Assembly (NCBI GenBank): GCA_002717365.1
Contig: PBDJ01000018.1
Location: 10,211-45,151, forward strand
Source of the DNA: Acidimicrobiaceae bacterium
Lineage (GTDB): Bacteria; Actinomycetota; Acidimicrobiia; Acidimicrobiales; MedAcidi-G1
Direction of reading: 5' to 3'
Length of the DNA stretch: 34,941 bases
Shown: in pieces, positions 20,890-27,680 of the stretch
Position numbering within the stretch: the first letter of the stretch is position 1
Layout of the letters: each line of letters opens with the position of its first letter
The notes under the pieces: model-generated
What the model saw: only the letters and a program-made list of their open reading frames with translations
What the model was told of the DNA's origin: nothing
Database searches by the model: none
Translations under genes and position numbers: made by a program

Positions 20890-20921
20890 CTGCGGTACCG
20901 GTCGGGCATCCGGGCCTCCAT
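20886..20921 (-). CDS. Candidate leaderless 11-codon leader peptide
   Basis: On the minus strand TACCGT is followed by 7 nt and an ATG at 20921, the leaderless geometry used elsewhere here. That ATG opens a reading frame of only 11 codons (M-E-A-R-M-P-D-R-Y-R-R) whose TGA overlaps the GTG of the RsmC-like gene as GTGA. The arrangement implies that ribosomes entering at the mRNA end translate this peptide and then reinitiate on the methyltransferase. The peptide may have no function beyond coupling. It rests on motif and overlap only. Confidence 0.4.
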   Translation of the reverse strand: MEARMPDRYRR

Positions 20922-20928
20922 GACTCCG

Positions 20929-20934
20929 ACGGTA
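20929..20934 (-). promoter_or_regulatory. -10 element, minus strand, RsmC-like/SpoU unit
   Basis: TACCGT read on the minus strand, 7 nt before the leader-peptide ATG at 20921. It shares the TA at 20933-20934 with the plus-strand def hexamer. Confidence 0.55.
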
Positions 20935-20938
20935 GCCT
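20933..20938 (+). promoter_or_regulatory. -10 element of leaderless def promoter
   Basis: TAGCCT is followed by 7 nt and the GTG at 20946. It shares its first two bases with the opposite-strand hexamer, so the def and RsmC-like units start from overlapping divergent -10 elements, with predicted transcription starts 25 bp apart. Confidence 0.6.
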
Positions 20939-20945
20939 TGCCCCC

Positions 20946-21485
20946 GTGGCACCCCACGAGATTCGACTCATCGGCGACCCGGTCCTACGCCAACCGGCGG
21001 CCGACGTGGCCGACGTGGACGGTGCGCTGGTTCGCCTAACCGACGACATGTTCACCACCATGTACGAGGCGGCTGGCATCGGTCTGGCTGCCCCACAGGT
21101 GGGCGTCCAGAGGAGACTCTTCGTCTACGACCACGGCCAGGGAACTGGAGTCATTTTGAACCCGCGGATCGTGGAGTCCGACGGGGAGTGGACGTTCGAA
21201 GAGGGATGTCTGTCGATCCCCGAACTGTCGTGGGAGATCGTCCGACCCAAGCAGATTCACCTGGTAGGCGTGGACCTGGACGGCAACGAGGTGTCCATCG
21301 AGGCCGACGAGCTAGAAGCCCGACTATTCCAGCACGAGTTGGACCACCTGGACGGGGTGCTGCTCGTCGACCACCTGGACGAGGACCAGCAACGCGATGC
21401 CCGACGGGTGCTGCGCGAAATGACCATGGCCCGTGTAGAAGCCGCCGGTAGCGGCCCGTCGGGTGGGGGCCTGCGATTGCCCTGA
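20946..21485 (+). CDS. def: Peptide deformylase
   Basis: Def removes the N-formyl group from new proteins. The 179-residue protein has all three metal and active-site motifs: G-I-G-L-A-A-P-Q near 44-51, E-G-C-L-S-I-P near 86-92 and Q-H-E-L-D-H-L-D-G near 128-136. The N-terminus A-P-H-E-I-R-L-I-G-D-P-V-L-R is typical. GTG 20946 is chosen because the TAGCCT hexamer is 7 nt upstream and because longer in-frame starts would lie upstream of that promoter. It is followed by fmt, the natural partner enzyme that formylates initiator tRNA, with the fmt frame entering at the def stop. Confidence 0.96.
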   Translation: MAPHEIRLIGDPVLRQPAADVADVDGALVRLTDDMFTTMYEAAGIGLAAPQVGVQRRLFVYDHGQGTGVILNPRIVESDGEWTFEEGCLSIPELSWEIVRPKQIHLVGVDLDGNEVSIEADELEARLFQHELDHLDGVLLVDHLDEDQQRDARRVLREMTMARVEAAGSGPSGGGLRLP

Positions 21486-22372
21486 TCGCGCCACCTCCGG
21501 CGCATCCCAGACGGCTGGTGTACCTCGGCAACCCCGCGGTAGCTGTGCCGACGCTGGACGCCCTGCACGAAGCGGAACACGAAGTGGTGCTGGTGGTGAC
21601 CTCACCGGACCGTCGACGGGGCCGACGCTCGGCTCCGACCCCAACCCCGGTGGCTGCCCGGGCCGTCGAACTGGGCATCCCGGTTTCTTACGACCTGGAG
21701 GCGGTAGCCGACTGCGGCGCCGACCTCGGGGTGGTGGTGGCCTTCGGGCGGATCGTTCCCGTCGAGTTGTTGGCCCGGATTCCCATGGTCAACCTGCACT
21801 TCTCGCTCCTTCCCCGTTGGAGGGGTGCCGCCCCCGTCGAGCGCGCCCTGCTGGCCGGTGACCCGACGACCGGGGTATGTCTCATGGACCTGGCCGAAGG
21901 TCTGGACGTTGGCGACGTCCACGCCAGGGTCGAGACGCCCATCGGGCCGACCGACACGGCGGCCAACCTCCGGGACCGCCTAGCCGACCTCGGAGCGACG
22001 CTGCTGGTCGACGCCTTGGCCGGTGGGTTGGGAAACCCGGAACCCCAAACCGGCGAGGCCACCTACGCCCACAAGATGAAACGGGAGGACTTGCACCTGG
22101 ACTGGAAGCGGCCGGCCGCCGAGCTGGCCAGAGTGGTCCGTGTCGGGGGAGCCTGGACCACGTTCCGGGGCGATGACCTGAAGGTATGGGAGGTCGAGTT
22201 GGTCGACGACCTATCGACTGCCGTCCCCGGGGTCCTGATCGGTGACCAGGTGGCTACCGGGGCGGGGAACCTACGACTCGTCGAGGTCCAGCCAGCCAGC
22301 CGGTCCCGAATGGCCACTTCGGCCTGGTTGGCTGGAGCACGGCCAGCAGCCGACGAACGGCTGGGCGGGTGA
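21482..22372 (+). CDS. fmt: Methionyl-tRNA formyltransferase (probable CTG start)
   Basis: Fmt formylates initiator Met-tRNA using 10-formyltetrahydrofolate. The N-terminal domain has L-V-Y-L-G-N-P-A-V-A-V-P-T-L and the catalytic N, H and D in N-L-H-F-S-L-L-P-R-W-R-G-A-A-P and G-L-D-V-G-D; the C-terminal OB-fold follows, with K-M-K-R-E-D. The first ordinary start, GTG 21518, would fall inside the first beta strand and drop the conserved arginine-leucine before it. No ATG, GTG or TTG lies between the def stop and that GTG in this frame. A CTG at 21482 overlaps the def stop as CTGA, mirroring the GTGA junctions elsewhere, and gives 296 residues. Start confidence is moderate; identity is high. 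Confidence 0.9.
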   Translation: MIAPPPAHPRRLVYLGNPAVAVPTLDALHEAEHEVVLVVTSPDRRRGRRSAPTPTPVAARAVELGIPVSYDLEAVADCGADLGVVVAFGRIVPVELLARIPMVNLHFSLLPRWRGAAPVERALLAGDPTTGVCLMDLAEGLDVGDVHARVETPIGPTDTAANLRDRLADLGATLLVDALAGGLGNPEPQTGEATYAHKMKREDLHLDWKRPAAELARVVRVGGAWTTFRGDDLKVWEVELVDDLSTAVPGVLIGDQVATGAGNLRLVEVQPASRSRMATSAWLAGARPAADERLGG

Positions 22373-23499
22373 GCGGGGACGATGCTCGGCGCCTGGCCCT
22401 CGAGGTGCTGGGACGAATCGAGAGGGACGGCGCCTACGCCAACCTGTCCCTGCGAGCCGCTCTGGACCGGTGCGACTTGGACCGCCGGGACCGGGCCTTC
22501 GTCACCGAGCTCGTCTACGGCACTACCCGGATGCGACGGGCCTGCGACCACCTGATCGACCGCTTCCTCCACGACGACATCCAGCCCGACGTCCGGACCG
22601 TGCTCCGGCTGGGCGCCTACCAACTGCACTGGGCCGGAGTTCCTACTCACGCCGCCGTGTCAGCCACCGTGGCGGTAGCTCCCCGCAGGGTCCAAGGCCT
22701 GTGCAACGCGGTTTTACGGCGAGTCGCCGACCACCAGCCGACCTGGCCCGGTCCAGCCGTCGAGCTGAGTGTTCCCGACTGGCTGATCGACCGCCTGGTA
22801 GCCGACCTTGGCTTGGACGACGCCCTGGCTGCCCTGACTGCCATGAACCGTCCGGCCCCGGCCGTGGTCCGAGACGACGGCTACCACCAGGACCGGGCCT
22901 CACAGCTAGTGGCCGACCTCACCGGGGAGGGGTTAATCCCCGGCGGACGAGTGCTGGACCTTTGTGCCGCCCCGGGAGGCAAGGCCACGGCCCTGGCGGC
23001 CGCTGGAGCCTCGGTAGTGGCCGCTGACCTACGACCGTCCCGACTGGGTCTGGTAGCCCAGAACGCCAATCGCCTCGGACAAGCGATAGTTCTGGTAGCG
23101 GCTGACGGTCGTACTCCGCCGTTCCGGCCCGGGTCGTTCGACCGGGTGCTGGTAGACGCACCCTGTTCCGGACTAGGGGTCCTGCGTCGTCGGGCCGATG
23201 CCCGCTGGCGAGGCGATGAAGCCGATCTGGCCGACCTGGCCCTCCTGCAAGCCAACCTGTTAACCGGGGCCGCTGCCCTGGTCCGACCAGGCGGCCAACT
23301 GGTCTACAGCGTGTGCACGGTGACCGAGGCTGAGACGGCCGGCGTGGACCGCCGGTTCCGTGAAGCCGAGCCGCGAGCGGAACCCGAGCCAATAGGTAGG
23401 CCATGGCGACCCCACGGCGACCACGGGTCCGGCGGCCTGCTGCTGCCCCAGGACCTGGACAGCGAAGGGATGGCCGTCTTCCGCTACCGAATGTCCTAA
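22369..23499 (+). CDS. rsmB: 16S rRNA cytosine-5 methyltransferase RsmB, internally shortened
   Basis: RsmB methylates C967 of 16S rRNA in E. coli. The 376-residue protein has an N-terminal NusB-like domain (A-R-R-L-A-L-E-V-L near 6-14; D-R-A-F-V-T-E-L-V-Y-G near 41-51) and a C-terminal Rossmann methyltransferase with D-L-C-A-A-P-G-G-K at about 197-205, D-A-P-C-S-G-L-G with one active cysteine near 266 and Y-S-V-C-T-V with the other near 316. Between M-N-R-P-A-P-A-V-V-R and Q-D-R-A-S-Q-L only about six residues remain, where the family has roughly 45-50 more of the RNA-binding N1 region. The GTG start overlaps the fmt stop. The def-fmt-rsmB order is common. Confidence 0.93.
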   Translation: MSGDDARRLALEVLGRIERDGAYANLSLRAALDRCDLDRRDRAFVTELVYGTTRMRRACDHLIDRFLHDDIQPDVRTVLRLGAYQLHWAGVPTHAAVSATVAVAPRRVQGLCNAVLRRVADHQPTWPGPAVELSVPDWLIDRLVADLGLDDALAALTAMNRPAPAVVRDDGYHQDRASQLVADLTGEGLIPGGRVLDLCAAPGGKATALAAAGASVVAADLRPSRLGLVAQNANRLGQAIVLVAADGRTPPFRPGSFDRVLVDAPCSGLGVLRRRADARWRGDEADLADLALLQANLLTGAAALVRPGGQLVYSVCTVTEAETAGVDRRFREAEPRAEPEPIGRPWRPHGDHGSGGLLLPQDLDSEGMAVFRYRMS

Positions 23500-23509
23500 C
23501 CGCTCCCGG

Positions 23510-24301
23510 TCAAACCAGTAGCCGTTCGGCCAGGTGGTTCAGGACCCGGTCCAGAGCTTCCCGGGTGGGGTGGCCCGGTTCATCCACGAACTCCTCGGTC
23601 AGCACCGAGTGGGCCCTCTTGGAGATGTACCACGGATTGCCGGGAGAGTTGTCCAGCTCGACGCCGATGAACCCTTCTCCCAACTCCTCGCGAAGACGCT
23701 CAAACCGTTCAGCGGGCGCTATCCCGTCCTCGCTGAACCGCAGGCCGAGGACGCAGACACCCTCGTCCACCCGCTCCCGGACCACCTCCAAGTCGCGGTC
23801 CGAAATGCCCACCGACCGTCGCTGCCGGGCCCCGAAGGGCAGAGGGAGGCTGGGTTGGCTGAGTACGGGGGCCAGCATCCGATCGTCGACCATCATCCCA
23901 AGGGCGAAACCTCCGGTGAAGCACATCCCAATTGCCCCGACACCCGGTCCGCCGCACCGGCCGTGCTCAAAGGCGGCTAGGGCCCGAAGCCAGTCGGTCA
24001 CTGGAGAGGTCCGCCTTCGCATAAACGCCGTGAATTCTCTCGACACGCAGCCTCTAGTGAGCATTCTGAGGGAGTAGCCGAGAGTGGGCCGGCGTCCCGG
24101 TGTGCCGAACAGCGATGGAAGCACGGCAGTACAGCCGATGGTTGCCACCCGACGGCCGAATTCGGCCACCCGAGGGGTGATTCCAGGCATTTCGGAGATG
24201 ACGATCACCGCCGGTCCAGTCCCGGTGCGAAGCACGGTCCGGATGGTGCCGCCGTGTTCGAAGTCGCCGATCTGGTAGCCGGCCAACGCGTCCACGCCCA
24301 T
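23510..24301 (-). CDS. Dienelactone hydrolase-family protein
   Basis: The 263-residue alpha/beta hydrolase has the dienelactone hydrolase pattern. The nucleophile elbow G-M-C-F-T-G-G puts a cysteine at about 127, a candidate aspartate lies in F-S-E-D-G near 192 and a candidate histidine in R-A-H-S near 231, which is the expected order and spacing. E-M-P-G-I near 37-41 corresponds to the family's active-site glutamate. The substrate is unknown; family members hydrolyse dienelactones or other esters and lactones. ATG 24301 is chosen because TACCGT lies 7 nt upstream on this strand; a longer in-frame start would precede the promoter and run into mogA. It converges on rsmB with 10 bp between stops. 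Confidence 0.85.
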   Translation of the reverse strand: MGVDALAGYQIGDFEHGGTIRTVLRTGTGPAVIVISEMPGITPRVAEFGRRVATIGCTAVLPSLFGTPGRRPTLGYSLRMLTRGCVSREFTAFMRRRTSPVTDWLRALAAFEHGRCGGPGVGAIGMCFTGGFALGMMVDDRMLAPVLSQPSLPLPFGARQRRSVGISDRDLEVVRERVDEGVCVLGLRFSEDGIAPAERFERLREELGEGFIGVELDNSPGNPWYISKRAHSVLTEEFVDEPGHPTREALDRVLNHLAERLLV

Positions 24302-24308
24302 GAGAGAG

Positions 24309-24314
24309 ACGGTA
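24309..24314 (-). promoter_or_regulatory. -10 element of leaderless dienelactone hydrolase-family promoter
   Basis: TACCGT on the minus strand, followed by 7 nt and the ATG at 24301. The 75-bp gap to mogA holds this and the oppositely directed mogA hexamer. Confidence 0.6.
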
Positions 24315-24364
24315 GCGCCAGGCCTGGACCCGATTCCGGTCCCGGCCTGCCTGAAGAGCGCCGG

Positions 24365-24370
24365 TAGCCT
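24365..24370 (+). promoter_or_regulatory. -10 element of leaderless mogA promoter
   Basis: TAGCCT followed by 6 nt and the mogA ATG, identical in hexamer and spacing to aroK. No ribosome-binding site is present. Confidence 0.6.
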
Positions 24371-24376
24371 CGCCCC

Positions 24377-24904
24377 ATGGGCGACCACGGGCATCACGAC
24401 GCCATTTCACCGGCCGTCAAGGTGCTCACCGTGTCCGACGGCGTGTTCCACGGCGTGCGAGAAGACCGGTCTGGAGCGGCCCTAGTGGCTTGCTGTGAAG
24501 CCGAGGGCTGGACGGTGGTCGAGACAGCGGTGACCGCCGACGGTGTCGACGCGGTGGCCAAAGCCTTGCACGCCCTCGTAGATGGCTTCCATGGCCTGGT
24601 GCTGACCACCGGGGGTACGGGCTTTGGGCCCCGCGACGCCACCCCAGAGGGCACCCTGGCTGTTGTAGACCGCTTGGCGCCCGGGCTATCTGAGGCCATG
24701 CGGCTAGTGAACCCGTTAGGCCGGCTCTCTCGGGGTGTAGCCGGAACGGTAGGTACGGCCCTGATTTTGAACACGCCAGGTTCGGCGAAGGGTTGCGTGG
24801 AGTGCCTCGAGGCGGTCGCCGACGTGGTGCCCCACGCCGTACGCCTGCTAGTCGACAACGCTGATCCGCACCCGTCAGGCGAGGGGTCGGGAACCGGTGG
24901 CTGA
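24377..24904 (+). CDS. mogA: MogA/MoaB-type molybdopterin adenylyltransferase
   Basis: Proteins of this fold bind molybdopterin and adenylylate it before molybdenum insertion. The 175-residue protein has the MoCF-binding signature L-T-T-G-G-T-G-F-G-P-R-D-A-T-P-E near 75-90, preceded by D-R-S-G and followed by G-R-L-S-R-G-V-A-G-T-V-G and L-N-T-P-G-S-A-K-G near 135-143. The first ten residues are histidine-rich (M-G-D-H-G-H-H-D). It cannot be split confidently between MogA and MoaB by eye. The only other cofactor gene nearby is ribD, whose GTG lies inside the end of mogA; no other molybdopterin genes are in the window. The leaderless hexamer sets the start. Confidence 0.88.
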   Translation: MGDHGHHDAISPAVKVLTVSDGVFHGVREDRSGAALVACCEAEGWTVVETAVTADGVDAVAKALHALVDGFHGLVLTTGGTGFGPRDATPEGTLAVVDRLAPGLSEAMRLVNPLGRLSRGVAGTVGTALILNTPGSAKGCVECLEAVADVVPHAVRLLVDNADPHPSGEGSGTGG

Positions 24905-25910
24905 CCGACCCGGTGTCGACGACCGTCAGGCCATGCGGGAGGCGATGGCCATGGCAGACGCGGCGCGCTTCCGGACCTCACCCAACCCGTGGGTGGGTGC
25001 CGTGGTGGTAGCCGATGGTGAGATCGTGTCCCGAGGGGCCACCGAGCCGCCGGGTGGTGCCCACGCTGAACGTATTGCCCTAGACGAGGCGGTGGGCTCA
25101 CTGGCCGGCGCCACACTGGTCACGACATTGGAGCCATGCGATCACGAGGGTCGGACGGGACCGTGCACTGAGGCCATCGTGGCCTCCGGTGTGGCCCGAG
25201 TAGTGGTTGGGGTGTCCGACCCCGACCCGGACGTTTCCGGTCGAGGCTTGGAGAGGCTCAGGGCAGCCGGCATCGACGTGGAGGTCGGCGTGCTGGGCGA
25301 TGAGGTGGCCAGGCAGCTGGCCCCCTACCTGCATCAGCGTCGTACCGGGCGCCCCTACGTCGTCCTGAAGTTGGCCGCCACCCTGGACGGTCGGATCGCC
25401 GCCCCCGACGGCTCCAGCCGTTGGATCACCGGCGCTGAGGCCCGAGCCGACGTGCACCTGCTACGGGCGTCTAGCGACGCCGTGTGCGTAGGCGCCGCCA
25501 CCGTACGGGCTGACGATCCACGCCTCGACGTGCGGGACGCTCCTGTGCCGGACGGAGTCGAGGCGCCCCGCCGGGTGGTGTTAGGGGCGATCCCCGAAGG
25601 CGCCCGGGTACTTCCCGCCGAGGAGCACCACGGCGAACCGGCCGACCTTCTAGACCGCCTGGGCTCCGAGGGCGTGCTGCAGTTGCTGGTGGAAGGCGGG
25701 GCCGACGTAGCAGGACGCTTCCACCGTGAGGGCCTGGTGGACCGCTACATCGTCTATCTGGCTCCAGCTCTACTGGGCGGCGACGACGGACGGTCCCTAC
25801 TGGCCGGCCCGGGTGCGTCGACTATGGCCGACCTGCGAAGGGGCCGGTTTGCTTCCGTGACCCCGTTGGGCGACGACCTCCGTATCGATCTGGTGCTGGA
25901 CGCCGGCTGA
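24897..25910 (+). CDS. ribD: Bifunctional riboflavin deaminase/reductase RibD
   Basis: RibD deaminates the pyrimidine intermediate made from GTP and then reduces its ribosyl side chain, two steps of riboflavin synthesis. The 337-residue protein has an N-terminal zinc deaminase (N-P-W-V-G-A-V-V-V; G-G-A-H-A-E-R near 53-59; L-E-P-C-D-H-E-G-R-T-G-P-C near 77-89) and a C-terminal reductase from about 145 (P-Y-V-V-L-K-L-A-A-T-L-D-G; D-A-V-C-V-G-A-A-T-V-R-A-D-D-P; L-L-V-E-G-G). The GTG start overlaps mogA by eight bases. No ribE, ribBA or ribH follows and there is no FMN riboswitch. In mycobacteria ribG likewise sits shortly after fmu (rsmB). Confidence 0.95.
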   Translation: MADRPGVDDRQAMREAMAMADAARFRTSPNPWVGAVVVADGEIVSRGATEPPGGAHAERIALDEAVGSLAGATLVTTLEPCDHEGRTGPCTEAIVASGVARVVVGVSDPDPDVSGRGLERLRAAGIDVEVGVLGDEVARQLAPYLHQRRTGRPYVVLKLAATLDGRIAAPDGSSRWITGAEARADVHLLRASSDAVCVGAATVRADDPRLDVRDAPVPDGVEAPRRVVLGAIPEGARVLPAEEHHGEPADLLDRLGSEGVLQLLVEGGADVAGRFHREGLVDRYIVYLAPALLGGDDGRSLLAGPGASTMADLRRGRFASVTPLGDDLRIDLVLDAG

Positions 25911-25960
25911 GCTCGGCAGAGGTCCGAGAAAACCGGGGGCGGGCCGGACGGGGGACCGGA

Positions 25961-25966
25961 TAGGTT
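25961..25966 (+). promoter_or_regulatory. -10 element of leaderless hisG promoter
   Basis: TAGGTT followed by 6 nt and the hisG GTG at 25973. The 62-bp gap after ribD holds no other signal I can see. Confidence 0.55.
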
Positions 25967-25972
25967 CAGCCC

Positions 25973-26848
25973 GTGCTGAAGCTTGTCCTACCCAAGGGTT
26001 CCCTAGAGAAGTCGACACTTGAACTGTTTGAGGGTGCCGACCTGGGGGTAGTTCGCAGTTCGTCAGTCGACTACCGGGCGACGATCGACGATCCCCGAGT
26101 CGACGAGGTGCGTATCCTGCGTCCTCAGGAAATTCCCACCTACGTGGCTGACGGACTGTTTGACCTGGGAATCACCGGCCGGGACTGGATCCAGGAAACG
26201 GGCAGCGACGTAGTCTCGCTCGGCGAACTGCACTACTCAAAGGCCACGGCCCGACCGGTACAGATCGTGGTCGCCGTCCCCGGCGACTCGCCGGTGGAGT
26301 CGGTAGCCGACCTGTCGTCAGGGGTCCGGGTGTCCAGCGAGTACCCAGAGTTGACCCGCCGGTTCTTCGCCGAGCAGGGCGTAGAGGCCGATATACGGCT
26401 CTCCTATGGGGCCACCGAGGCCAAGGTGCCCGACATCGTGGACGTAGTGGTCGACATCACCGAGACCGGCCGAGCCCTGCGAGCTGCCGGCTTGAAGGTC
26501 ATCGACACCATCCTGACCAGTTTCACCGAGTTGGTGGCCAACCCCGAGGCCTACGCCAACCCGGACAAACGCCACGCCATGGAGCAACTCCACAGACTTC
26601 TACAGGGCACCTTGGAAGCCCGAGGGAAGGTCCTAGTGAAGATGAACGTGGTGGGTGACCACCTCGACGCGGTGATTGGTCTCATCCCGTCGATGAAGTC
26701 ACCGACGGTGAACGAGTTGTTTGGGAGTTCGGGCTTTGCTGTGGAGACCGTGGTTGCCAAATCGGAGATAAACGTACTGATTCCTGCCCTACGCGATGCC
26801 GGGGCCACCGACATCATCGAACTGCCGATCTCCAAAATTGTTCACTGA
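25973..26848 (+). CDS. hisG: ATP phosphoribosyltransferase, long form
   Basis: HisG condenses ATP with PRPP, the first and feedback-controlled step of histidine synthesis. The 291-residue protein is the long form. The catalytic domains open with L-K-L-V-L-P-K-G-S-L and include G-I-T-G-R-D-W near 62-68 and the PRPP-binding run D-I-V-D-V-V-V-D-I-T-E-T-G near 151-163. The last 75-80 residues form the ACT-like regulatory domain that binds histidine (M-N-V-V-G-D-H-L onward), so no HisZ partner is needed. It starts at a GTG behind its own leaderless hexamer. hisE, which often precedes hisG in actinobacteria, is absent here. Confidence 0.96.
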   Translation: MLKLVLPKGSLEKSTLELFEGADLGVVRSSSVDYRATIDDPRVDEVRILRPQEIPTYVADGLFDLGITGRDWIQETGSDVVSLGELHYSKATARPVQIVVAVPGDSPVESVADLSSGVRVSSEYPELTRRFFAEQGVEADIRLSYGATEAKVPDIVDVVVDITETGRALRAAGLKVIDTILTSFTELVANPEAYANPDKRHAMEQLHRLLQGTLEARGKVLVKMNVVGDHLDAVIGLIPSMKSPTVNELFGSSGFAVETVVAKSEINVLIPALRDAGATDIIELPISKIVH

Positions 26849-26870
26849 CCCGCCCGGCGGACTGGGCCGG

Positions 26871-27326
26871 TTAGTCGCCGGCCGCCTCTCCAGTCTCGTT
26901 TTCGGCCTCGTCCCCGTCGTCGGCTGCCGCCTCCCTCATCGCCTTCTCGACGGCCACATAAGCCAGACGAATCTGGTGTAGGGCATCGCGCATTGTCGCT
27001 TCGGCTTCCCCTAAGCGGCCGGGAAGCGTGTCGACCACGGCGGCCAGAGCGTCGATAGCCACCGAAGCCTCGGACAAGTTGGGTGGCTGCTGGGACAGGT
27101 GGATGGCCGCCAGCTCGTAGAAACCCATCAGGTGGTTGGCCACCACAACAGAGGCCGGGGCCGAGGCCAACTGCTCCTGGACGGCGGCCATTTCCCGGGC
27201 CATGGCCTCGGCCTTCTCACGGTCCTCCGGCGACAGCGCCTCCAATGAGGGGTCGACCGGCGGGTCCTGTGGGGAACTGGAGGGGTCGACGGGATGTTCC
27301 CCGCCAGGGGTCCAGAGACTGCTCAT
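26871..27326 (-). CDS. DUF1844 domain protein
   Basis: The 151-residue protein is of unknown function. A proline- and acid-rich N-terminal region of about 45 residues is followed by a helical segment with A-S-V-V-V-A-N-H-L-M-G-F-Y-E-L-A-A near 57-73, then I-H-L-S-Q-Q-P-P-N-L and A-I-D-A-L-A-A-V-V-D-T-L, ending in L-H-Q-I-R-L-A-Y and an acidic tail. This matches my recollection of the DUF1844 family, whose streptomycete member also lies beside infC. No signal peptide or membrane segment is evident. ATG 27326 is preferred because GAGGAA sits 5 nt upstream; the open frame extends 17 codons further. Facing away from infC suggests a translation-related role, but that is inference. Confidence 0.75.
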   Translation of the reverse strand: MSSLWTPGGEHPVDPSSSPQDPPVDPSLEALSPEDREKAEAMAREMAAVQEQLASAPASVVVANHLMGFYELAAIHLSQQPPNLSEASVAIDALAAVVDTLPGRLGEAEATMRDALHQIRLAYVAVEKAMREAAADDGDEAENETGEAAGD

Positions 27327-27626
27327 CGGGATTCCTCGCCTAGTAGTCGGACTCCCCAGAGGGAGCGGAATACCCACCGGGCCGGCGGCTGGTGCCGGAA
27401 CGATGCGGGACCGGTAGCCTACGGGCTACAACTGAAAGGAAAGCGGGGTTCTCCCCACCCGACACGCGTCCAGCGGGTTCGGGTCTTCTTCTCGTCGGAT
27501 CTACGACGTCCATGGCGTACCGCCGTGGGACGTCGGGGTCGCCTCGGCGGGGGTCGGCTTTCTGGCGCCCGCCGTTTCCGCGTTCCGGGGCCGTTTCCCG
27601 GTCGGGGTGCGGAGGGTGCCGTCCCA
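27327..27626. other. Divergent intergenic region and infC leader
   Basis: About 350 bp separate the DUF1844 start from the infC start. It holds the DUF1844 ribosome-binding site, the infC promoter hexamer at 27415 and a small GGGG-TTCT-CCCC hairpin at 27445-27456. A 52-codon open frame runs from ATG 27512 to TGA 27668, in the infC frame; it is arginine-rich and I see no reason to call it a gene. The GC-rich section 27530-27620 could fold extensively, but I recognise no named RNA family in it. Confidence 0.5.
27414..27429 (+). promoter_or_regulatory. Candidate infC promoter with overlapping palindrome
   Basis: TAGCCT at 27415-27420 would start transcription near 27427, giving an infC leader of about 250 nt. 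It lies in a perfect inverted repeat, GTAGCC at 27414-27419 and GGCTAC at 27424-27429 around TACG, that covers the -10 and probable start point, an operator-like position. Six-base arms can arise by chance. Confidence 0.4.
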
Positions 27627-27680
27627 ATGTTCAATCACGAGGAGAGAGCCTGCGTGACACACAGGAGTGACGACCGATAG
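27627..27680 (+). CDS. Candidate 17-codon leader peptide coupled to infC
   Basis: An ATG at 27627, with GGAGG 11 nt upstream, opens 17 codons (M-F-N-H-E-E-R-A-C-V-T-H-R-S-D-D-R). They end in a TAG that overlaps the AUA start of infC as ATAG, the same kind of junction as the GTGA overlaps elsewhere. The infC ribosome-binding site AGGAG at 27663-27667 lies inside it. Translation of this ORF would deliver ribosomes onto the weak AUA start. No homology is known to me; the evidence is arrangement only. Confidence 0.4.
   Translation: MFNHEERACVTHRSDDR

Noticed and set aside
24905-25972. Possible FMN riboswitch or histidine attenuator around ribD and hisG
   Set aside because: ribD overlaps mogA, and hisG has a leaderless promoter with no upstream leader, so there is no room for either.
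27512-27670. 52-codon open frame in the infC leader
   Set aside because: It is in the infC frame and ends at the TGA just before the AUA start. Composition is typical of chance GC-rich frames, and no ribosome-binding site is evident. I kept only the shorter ORF whose stop overlaps the infC start.
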